DNA from: Deltaproteobacteria bacterium
GTDB taxonomy: Bacteria; Desulfobacterota; Dissulfuribacteria; Dissulfuribacterales; Dissulfuribacteraceae
Reading direction: 5' to 3'
DNA: 38,067 bases
Assembly: GCA_015494155.1 (NCBI GenBank)
Contig: WGBU01000109.1
Coordinates: 1 to 38,067 of the forward strand
In this document: piece by piece, positions 32,509 through 38,067 of the stretch
Layout of the letters: every line of letters begins with the position of its first letter
Position numbering within the stretch: position 1 is the first letter of the stretch
Notes under the pieces: generated by a model
The model's database searches: none
What the model was told of the DNA's origin: nothing
Seen by the model: the letters and a program-made list of their open reading frames with translations, nothing else
Position numbers and translations under genes: made by a program

Positions 32509-34938
32509 CTATTTCGTTTTTCCTACCTCCTTCACTATAAAAAGTCCCACTACTAGTAGGGCGAGCATTGCCCCTGTGTCATGAATGGTGAAGAGGATCT
32601 GTCTGGTATTAGGCTCATTTAAAAGGATGAGCATTAGACCTGTTATGGCCTGAAAGACAAGAATAAAGGCTCCGCTAAGGGCAATAAGGTTCCACTTGCC
32701 TCTACCCTTTAAGGAAAATGTCAGGGCAACCAGTGCAATTGGCCCCAGGAGCTTGTGAAAGACACCTAGCCCTCTTAATGCCTCCACAGAGAGGAATTTC
32801 CCTCCCAGGACCGTGATGGCCGGGCCAAAAAGTGCCACTGTAAGGATTATGACAGCAATCCTCCCATCTGTTCCAAGGGAGCCAAATGAAGGCAGCCCCA
32901 CAATAGAAATATAAATCCCCAGAAAAGAGAGAAAGACAAGGAGCGACCAGTAGAATATGGGTGAGAGGTATTGTTGTCGAATGGCACCTGAAAGGACAAA
33001 GGCATAGCTGTAGCCCAGGGTCTTATAGTTTGGCACAAAGCCAAGCCTTCCGTCCTTGTCCCAGAGGCTTACCAATACAGGACGGAAAAGGAACTCCGAA
33101 TCCAGGCTGTGGCAATCCTGGCATCCCCCGCTTCCAAGCGCTGAGGATGCAGGGAGAATATCGTGTGAATACTTGAACACAGAGGCATAGGGGCTTGCCT
33201 CAAATGGCATCTTTTCGAGTTTCGTCCAGGTATGGCCATCTCGTGTATATTCATCGTCTTTTACCAATACAAGATATGCACCCTTCTTTAATGGCCGTCT
33301 TGAAATCAGAAAATTGGCAGTTTCATGGAGTAAGGCCCTTATTTCATGAGGGGTGTTGACCTCGAGAAATCCATCTCTATTGTCATCCTTTATGGTTGAA
33401 AGCCCTGGGAAGTTCCTCTCTGGGTCCTTCTCATGGAGCTTCCACATGGTGAAAAAATCCTTCATGAAGACCATGCCCAGCCCCTTTTTGCCAGGGGTCA
33501 CAATGCCAACCCACTGGCTATGGACCCTATTGAGGGGCCAGATCTTTCCCTTATACCAGCCGCGCTCAGGCACATACCAGGCATTTCTCTGAAATCTTGC
33601 GCCCTCCTTATGTACCTCGCCATAGTAATTCCAGGGACGGCCATCCGGTCCATAAAAAGACCATATCCGCTTAGGTGGTGGCCAGATACCAGGGGATAGA
33701 TTGAATACCGTTGCGTCTTGAATGAGTGCCGCCTTTGCCCGTCTAAAGGGAATATGGCATGTTACGCAGGCGATCTTTTCGAGATGCCTTGGTGGAAACT
33801 CCTTGTGGAACATTTTAGGGGCACCGAACTTTCCACTCTGGTGACAGTCCCTGCATGTCCTGACCGTATTATCGAGGTCATCTCTTACGTGTCCGCCTGG
33901 ATCGTCACCCTTTCCTATTTCATGAAGCTCCTGGCCCTGGATCTTTTTAGCACCAGCGCTTGAACCTGCCCAGTGACAATCTACGCACCTAAGCCTCGTC
34001 ATCCTTACAGGGTGGCCAACGCCCCCTGCATCATATGATGCGCCACGTTTTTTAAAGTCACTCTCTCTATGACAATTAAGGCAGTTTTCTGATGGCACCT
34101 CTCTTACAACCTTTATCTTCACATGGCCATTTTCATCAAATCTTTTGAGGTCATAAACCACCCTGGGAGACGCCCCTTTCTTGATCTCGCCCTGGACCTC
34201 ACCAAACCCTGCTCCAACAGTGGCTGCAAACCTGAAGTTAAGGGCCTTTAACTCCTTGTTTCGTGCTTCAAATCTATAACCAGGCATATGGCAGATCAGG
34301 CAATCTGCCTCAACGACCCCCGTCTTTGACCAGAGTGCCTTGTAATAGTCTCCGTCAAGCCCATTTTCACCACCTGGGACAAGGCCCTTTTTCTCCATAA
34401 AGACGTCATAACGATTCCCTCTTCTATCGAACTCTAGAGGGCCTCCGCCCGGGTGACAGACCCCGCACATGAGGACGAATGAGAATGAAGTCATGTCTAT
34501 TTCACTGGGGGATGTATTTTGTTTTTCCGCCAACTGCGGAAAGAGAGGTGCAGGGGTTCACCACCTGCCTCCATATTGCCCAGGAGAGCTCACCCACTGG
34601 TATCGATCTTTCTGCCACTTTTGGGCATCTTCACCCCGACCTTGCTGAAAATGAAAGGCACTGGTTATCCGCTCGTAGTCATGGCAGGCCCCGCATGTGG
34701 CACGCGGGCTATAGGGCTCATTCTCATTCTTCCCATGCACTGGATCGATTATTGCGCCGCTCTCATCTCTCAAGAAAAAGGGAAGGCACACAGAAAAGGC
34801 CGCCCTCAAGGCCCTTTCGTCAGGGCTCCTTTTTTCAACTTCAGGCGTAAACGTAAGGGCCGAAGATTGCACTGAGGCCATAATTATAAAGAGAAAACCC
34901 CCGAAAAAGGATGATAGGATTAATTGCCTTGCCCTCAT
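32509..34938 (-). CDS. extKL: ExtKL-like octaheme cytochrome with C-terminal membrane domain, predicted selenoprotein
   Basis: Read as 809 residues: ATG 34938 (AAAGGAGGG upstream), in-frame TGA at 34558-34560 (codon 127), same frame to TAA at 32509. Signal peptide about 1-27. Hemes: CGACH (residue 82) before the TGA; CGVCH, CLICH, CLNCH, CVDCH, CRDCH, CVTCH and CQDCH after it. The TGA stands in SSPGQYGGRW-[TGA]-TPAPLFPQLAEK, matching GQFGAW-[TGA]-PPSYRQLAAK of the gene at 387-4373. About five membrane helices close the protein, with His in FHKLLG and TIHDTGA that could bind b-type heme. So hemes face the periplasm and the tail may reach the quinone pool (inference). The short and long halves correspond to what is annotated as separate ExtK and ExtL in Geobacter (from memory). 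Confidence 0.86.
34524..34542 (-). promoter_or_regulatory. Bacterial SECIS-like stem-loop of the ExtKL-like gene
   Basis: On the coding (minus) strand TTTCCGC (34536-34542) pairs perfectly with GCGGAAA (34524-34530) around AGTTG. The loop GU lies 23 bases after the TGA. The apical part (CCGC, AGTT, GCGG) is shared with the two other TGA-containing genes. Confidence 0.78.
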
Positions 34939-34992
34939 TTTTAACCCTCCTTTATTGATTCCCCGTCTATACCCCTGGTCTTAGATCGGGGT

Positions 34993-35733
34993 CTAAAATA
35001 ACGTATATATCTTGTATGCGGTCATGATCACAATGAGTATGCCAAAGAGTTGCTTTAATCTTGCACTTGGTATGAAAAGGCTTGTAATCCTCGCACCCAG
35101 AAAGGCACCTATTGAACCCACCAGGATGAGTGTGATGGTAAGGTGTGGGTCCCACACTGCTGTATGGAGGTGGGGGATGAGGGCAGAGAAAGATGGTGGT
35201 GTGACCGCAAGGGCATTTATTCCAGCAGCTATCTTTGGTTCATAGCCAAGCAGTATGAGTGTGGGCATAAGTAGAAAACCTGGGCCAATCCCCAGAAAAC
35301 CTGCCAGAATTGATATGGGGATAGCGAAAACGATGGCGAGCTTTAGCATGTTATCCCTTCTCGCCCCGCTTTCTTTTACGGGTCTAAAAAGGCTATATGC
35401 AAGATATGTGACAACGATAAAATAGACATATAGTATATACACCTGACTTATATAACGCGTTAAAAAGGCCCCAATGGGGGCGGCAAGGGTGGTAATAATA
35501 GAGAGCAGGATGGCGTCTTTCCAGATTATATTGCCGCTTCTTGCAAATCCAAACGTGGCAAAGAGGGCTGTCATGCCGTTTAATATGAGGGTAAGGGGTT
35601 GCACCTGATTCACAAGATCTGGCAAAAAGAGAGACAGAAATGGCACGGCCGAAAAGGCCACCCCAAGGCCCAGCATACCAGAGATCACGGCCAGCACTCC
35701 AAGGCCGACTGTCATAATTAATGTGGCTCCCAT
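34993..35733 (-). CDS. TauE/SafE-family permease (sulfite exporter-like)
   Basis: 246 residues, about eight membrane helices, with the two repeated family segments: GMLGLGVAFSAVPFLSLF near the N-terminus and GFLGIGPGFLLMPTLIL in the second half. Family members move sulfite, sulfoacetate or other organosulfonates across the inner membrane. It lies 54 bases upstream of the ExtKL-like gene on the same strand, likely co-transcribed, so it may export a product such as sulfite or selenite. AAGGAGG before ATG 35733. Substrate is inference only. Confidence 0.88.
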   Translation of the reverse strand: MGATLIMTVGLGVLAVISGMLGLGVAFSAVPFLSLFLPDLVNQVQPLTLILNGMTALFATFGFARSGNIIWKDAILLSIITTLAAPIGAFLTRYISQVYILYVYFIVVTYLAYSLFRPVKESGARRDNMLKLAIVFAIPISILAGFLGIGPGFLLMPTLILLGYEPKIAAGINALAVTPPSFSALIPHLHTAVWDPHLTITLILVGSIGAFLGARITSLFIPSARLKQLFGILIVIMTAYKIYTLF

Positions 35734-35814
35734 GACTTGCCTCCTTTTTTGTCCTTTTTAAGGCCTTTATAACCGTTCACAGGATCTAAGGTTTTGTTAT
35801 TTTATTCCCCACTG

Positions 35815-35925
35815 TGTAAGCGCTCGCATGGTGCCGCAGATGCAAGGCGGCGGGTGCGCAGTCGTACTCCCTGTACTTCAAGCACCCGCCAACACAGCAG
35901 ATGCGGTGCCATGCGAGCGCTTACA
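35815..35925. repeat. Long imperfect hairpin (24-base arms) overlapping a Crp/Fnr stop codon
   Basis: Arms 35815-35838 and 35902-35925 are complementary except at two adjacent positions. They begin TGTAAGCGCTCGCATGG and end CCATGCGAGCGCTTACA. An inner stem GGCGGGTGC (35849-35857) pairs with GCACCCGCC (35882-35890). It is GC-rich in an AT-richer setting and includes the TAA of the Crp/Fnr gene. It may be a mobile intergenic repeat that also ends transcription. Confidence 0.75.
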
Positions 35926-36571
35926 GGCCCTCTGGGTCCAAAATTACAATAGCCCTTCCCTTCCTCTCTATGAGGCCCCGCTCCTTCAACCTCTTGAGTG
36001 CCCTTGAGACCACCTCTTTGCATGTTCCAAGGCGCGATGAAAGCTCATCAAGGGTGATCCTGATCTCCCGTGAGCCACTGGATTCTGCCAGCACCTTGAG
36101 GTGCCCTGCAAGCCTTGAAGTGAGGTCCTTAAATGCGATCTCATCCACCATCACTGAAAAACAGGCGAGCTTGCCTGAAAGACACCTCAAAAGATTTGTT
36201 CCAACGGGCGGACAGAGGTTTATCACCTGGTCAACGACTCTGGACTCAAAGGAAATGAGAGTGGAGTCTTCTATCGCCACTGCATTGGCAAAGGCACTTT
36301 CTACATAGAGGCTTGCAAGACAAAAGACATCCCCGGGGGCATAGTTGAAGAGAGTAAGCTTCTTACCCTCAGGGTCGTCTTTATATACCTCGACAACACC
36401 TTTCATCACTACAAAAAGCCGCTCCACCCTGTCCCCTGCCCAGAAGATCGCCTCATCTTTTGTATAGCGCCTCTTTGTACCGGTCCTTTTGAATAGACTG
36501 AGGGCCTCTTCACATGCAGGGGCCAGTACCGGGACCTTTTTCAGGAACTCTATGTCATCTTTCGTGAGCAT
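35921..36571 (-). CDS. Crp/Fnr-family transcription regulator
   Basis: 216 residues: N-terminal beta-roll effector domain (about 15-125) and C-terminal winged helix (about 165-210) with recognition helix CKEVVSRALKRLKERG, again with E-x-x-S-R. It shares with the regulator at 31695 the sequence LYVESAFANAVAI (LFVESAFANAVSI there) and KKLTL, so the two are paralogues. Cys residues (ACEEA, VFCLAS, NLCPP, LACFS) are not arranged as an FNR cluster. It is upstream of TauE/SafE and ExtKL on the same strand. The last codons lie inside a long hairpin. Likely controls the Ext-type genes together with its paralogue. Confidence 0.9.
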   Translation of the reverse strand: MLTKDDIEFLKKVPVLAPACEEALSLFKRTGTKRRYTKDEAIFWAGDRVERLFVVMKGVVEVYKDDPEGKKLTLFNYAPGDVFCLASLYVESAFANAVAIEDSTLISFESRVVDQVINLCPPVGTNLLRCLSGKLACFSVMVDEIAFKDLTSRLAGHLKVLAESSGSREIRITLDELSSRLGTCKEVVSRALKRLKERGLIERKGRAIVILDPEGL

Positions 36572-36675
36572 TTAGCCCTCCCTGGGGCGATGTCTCCGGA
36601 AAAGGAGTCTTTTAACTCAAAATAGCACGGCAAAATAGACCAAAATATACGTTCACTTCAAAAAAATTTTTCAGC

Positions 36676-37032
36676 TTATTGTTTTTCTTTTTTGTTACTT
36701 CTATACATTTTAACATTTGCCCGCTCCACAGTTATAAGGCCCTCTTTAATCACACCTTCAACATTCGAAAGGAAGTTTTCTATTTTGTCTTTAGTATCGA
36801 CTAGTTCAATAATAATGGGCAAATCAAGAGAAAGACGCAATATACTTGAAGTGTGAATATGGCTGTTGGCACCAAATCCCATTATTCCCCTAATCACAGT
36901 GGCACCAGCTAATCCATATTCCTTTGCTTTTATTACAATCCATTCATAAAGTGGTTTCCCCTCATGCTTATCACTTTCTCCTATAAAGATTCTGAGCAGT
37001 TGGCCTTCAGACGAAAGTTTTGCTCTATTCAT
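36676..37032 (-). CDS. DUF190-family protein of the fluoride module
   Basis: 118 residues, cytoplasmic. Family features visible are LRIFIGESDKHEGKPLYEWIV, the GLAGATVIRGIMGFG loop, and DLPIIIELVDTKDKIENFL. DUF190 proteins resemble PII-like folds and are often encoded next to CrcB; the biochemical role is not established. The start lies 4 bases after the stop of the channel gene. AT-rich, A-ending codons compared with neighbours, suggesting that this gene and the channel were acquired together. Confidence 0.9.
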   Translation of the reverse strand: MNRAKLSSEGQLLRIFIGESDKHEGKPLYEWIVIKAKEYGLAGATVIRGIMGFGANSHIHTSSILRLSLDLPIIIELVDTKDKIENFLSNVEGVIKEGLITVERANVKMYRSNKKEKQ

Positions 37033-37036
37033 ATTC

Positions 37037-37417
37037 TTATCTCCAGAGTAAAGAAGCGATCATTTGCCCAATAAATACTGCAGATAAACCAAGCAAAATA
37101 TGTGCATTAATATTTATTAAAGCTATCAATATTCTTTTATTTTCTAATAAATTCATTGTTTCGTTGGCAAAGGTTGAATAGGTAGTGAAAGAGCCTAACA
37201 GTCCAATTATAATCAACAATCGAAACTCAATCCCAATGCCAATCCTCTCAATAATATGTGAAAATAGTCCAATCATCAGACAGCCCAGTATATTAACTCC
37301 CAAAGTACCATATGGAAATGAAATGCTGTTAGATAAATTTTGAATATAACCACTTATTAAGTATCTTAGAACTGCACCAATAAAACCACCTACGCCTATA
37401 CAAATAGCTTTATACAT
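37037..37417 (-). CDS. crcB: CrcB/Fluc fluoride ion channel
   Basis: 126 residues, four membrane helices. Signature segments are GGFIGAVLRYLIS (N-terminal), FPYGTLGVNILGCLMIG, and GLLGSFTTYSTFANE (the TTYSTF motif lining the pore). ATG 37417 is chosen because an upstream GTG (37429) is itself part of the GTGGAGG ribosome site. It functions as a dual-topology dimer that lets cytoplasmic fluoride leave. A fluoride riboswitch precedes it. Confidence 0.93.
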   Translation of the reverse strand: MYKAICIGVGGFIGAVLRYLISGYIQNLSNSISFPYGTLGVNILGCLMIGLFSHIIERIGIGIEFRLLIIIGLLGSFTTYSTFANETMNLLENKRILIALININAHILLGLSAVFIGQMIASLLWR

Positions 37418-37440
37418 AATAACCTCCACTTTTTTTTAAA

Positions 37441-37490
37441 AAGCAGAGGTCATCAGCATAATGCGGTTAAAGGCGGACCTCATCGCCATT
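37441..37490 (-). ncRNA. Fluoride riboswitch (crcB motif)
   Basis: On the minus strand GGCGATGAGGTCCGCC begins the aptamer, followed by TTTAACCGC, and it closes with GCTGATGACCTCTGC, the characteristic crcB-motif core (GGCGAUG...CGCC...CUGAUGRC). A T-run follows directly, and AGGTC/GACCT pairing gives a terminator-like expression platform. It lies just before the crcB ribosome site. Fluoride binding would permit expression of the channel and DUF190 genes. Confidence 0.88.
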
Positions 37491-37527
37491 GTATATTAGT
37501 TTTCGCTAAACTCTCTATTCATTGGTA

Positions 37528-37555
37528 ATTCATTTTTGTCCTCTTTTGCAGTGCA
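37528..37555. repeat. Fragment of the intergenic repeat family (right end)
   Basis: ATTCATTTTTGTCCTCTTTTGCAGTGCA resembles, with three differences, the right part of the copy at 13754-13975 (13942-13966 region). It stops at the stop codon of the RND gene. No left end is found, so it is a remnant. Confidence 0.5.
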
Positions 37556-38067
37556 TCATCTGGATGAAGGGCTTGGAACACCCTCCGAAGCCGCCCGTCG
37601 CCTTGCCTCAAGCCACCTTATGCCCCTTTGCCTCACCCCATCAAAGAGATCGTAGAATATGGGGATGTAAAGAAGGGTCAAAAAGGTGGCAACCATGAGC
37701 CCCCCTATGGCCACCACTGCAAGTGGAGAGAGCCTCTCAAGCCCAAGGGCCCTCTGGGCCGCTATGGGGAGCATCCCGACAATGGTGCCTGAGGCGGTCA
37801 TGAGGATGGGGCGCGTCCTCACCCTCACGGCCTGCTCTATGGCGTCTTTTAACTCTACACCCTTGGCCCTTGCCTTTTCAATAAAGTCAATGAGGAGTAT
37901 CGAGTTGTTCACTACGATTCCCGCAAGGAGTATCATGCCCATGTTGGCTGGCATACATCCGTGTCTTCCCACCAGCACAAGCCCCCATGCAGCCCCTATC
38001 ATGGCAAGGGGGATGGCCATCATGATGGTCACAGGGTTAATCCAGGACCTAAAGGTTGGGGCGAGGG
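37556..38067 (-). CDS. RND efflux transporter, C-terminal fragment (partial)
   Basis: The frame is open to the right edge, giving about 169 visible residues ending at TGA (37556-37558). Visible motifs are FRSWINPVTIMMAIPLAMIGAAWGL, MGMILLAGIVVNNSILLIDFIEKAR, RVRTRPILMTASGTIVGMLP and GGLMVATFLTLLYIPIFYDLF: the last membrane helices (TM10-12) of AcrB/CusA-type pumps. Substrate (drugs, HAE-1, or metals, CusA) cannot be told from this part. A GTG at 38032 is internal, since sequence before it matches the family. Partner genes lie outside the window. Confidence 0.9.
   Translation of the reverse strand, partial: LAPTFRSWINPVTIMMAIPLAMIGAAWGLVLVGRHGCMPANMGMILLAGIVVNNSILLIDFIEKARAKGVELKDAIEQAVRVRTRPILMTASGTIVGMLPIAAQRALGLERLSPLAVVAIGGLMVATFLTLLYIPIFYDLFDGVRQRGIRWLEARRRAASEGVPSPSSR

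Noticed and set aside
3963-34560. The three TGA-split genes as frameshifted or nonsense-mutated pseudogenes, or as pairs of separate genes
   Set aside because: All three breaks are TGA, all keep frame, all have matching hairpins at SECIS distance, and in the two cytochromes the TGA is at the same conserved site. The downstream parts would start at poor codons (TTG/GTG types) without ribosome sites or signal peptides although they carry heme motifs that require export.
35815-35925. Integron attC site
   Set aside because: No RYYYAAC/GTTRRRY core sites at the ends and no integrase or cassette array; only the general hairpin shape is similar.
1-38067. CRISPR array, tRNA or rRNA genes, phage genes
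   Set aside because: No regularly spaced short repeats, no tRNA cloverleaf with conserved T-loop, no rRNA signature and no structural phage genes were seen by eye.

Overview
The window carries an accessory respiratory and metal/metalloid-type gene region from an anaerobic, Gram-negative, cytochrome-rich bacterium. The abundant CxxCH cytochromes, NrfD-linked molybdoenzymes, outer-membrane porin-cytochrome modules and TtrS-like signalling are the kind of content seen in Desulfobacterota (deltaproteobacterial sulfur or metal reducers and disproportionators). That placement is inference; no rRNA or other phylogenetic marker is present.

Layout. (1) 1-182: C-terminus of a BadF/HgdC-type activase. 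(2) 13615 to 387, minus strand: one large respiratory operon, in order 4Fe-4S subunit, NrfD membrane subunit, Tat-exported molybdopterin oxidoreductase, rhodanese lipoprotein, porin, internal terminator, second porin, and a 1328-residue octaheme cytochrome. (3) 17133 to 13976, minus strand: a three-gene signalling unit of PhnD-like lipoprotein, histidine kinase and NarL-type regulator. (4) 17216-18379: a lone AAA/DUF4143 ATPase, followed by small repeats. (5) 18695-21675, plus strand: a paralogous copy of the same three-gene signalling unit. (6) 21888-29315, plus strand: a second respiratory operon of MtrA/DmsE-like decaheme cytochrome, MtrB-like barrel, triheme cytochrome, molybdopterin oxidoreductase, 4Fe-4S subunit and TorD-like chaperone. 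The two halves are thus near mirror images around the ATPase, and each signalling unit sits directly upstream of one respiratory operon. (7) 29406-36571: an Ext-like block (small ExtJ-like protein, ExtI-like porin, small periplasmic protein, Crp/Fnr regulator, ExtKL-like cytochrome, TauE/SafE permease, second Crp/Fnr regulator). (8) 36676-37490: an AT-rich fluoride module of DUF190 protein, CrcB/Fluc channel and fluoride riboswitch. (9) 37556 to the end: C-terminus of an RND efflux pump.

The main observation is that three genes (387-4373, 29906-31291, 32509-34938) are each cut by a single in-frame TGA. In all three cases the frame continues immediately downstream with homologous protein. In all three cases a stem-loop begins a short distance 3' of the TGA, with the same apical structure (CCGC or CCGCC stem, AGUU-type loop, GCGG or GGCGG return). 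These are best read as selenoproteins: two octaheme cytochromes with a conserved W-Sec dipeptide and one outer-membrane porin with Sec in the barrel. The Geobacter ext locus (rhodanese ExtH, porin ExtI, small ExtJ, cytochrome ExtKL) is the closest named system I know; from memory ExtI and ExtKL are described as (seleno)proteins. Here Ext-type parts occur twice, once fused into an operon with a complete molybdoenzyme module. FNR-like boxes of almost identical sequence precede two of the selenoprotein transcription units, and both Crp/Fnr proteins in the window have an E-x-x-S-R recognition helix that fits such boxes.

Working model (inference): quinol electrons pass through NrfD and the 4Fe-4S subunit to molybdoenzyme 1, and through a separate MtrAB-type conduit to or from molybdoenzyme 2. 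The sensors detect a periplasmic sulfur-, selenium- or similar oxyanion. The Sec cytochromes and Sec porin move or reduce chalcogen species across the outer envelope. The actual substrates cannot be read from the sequence.
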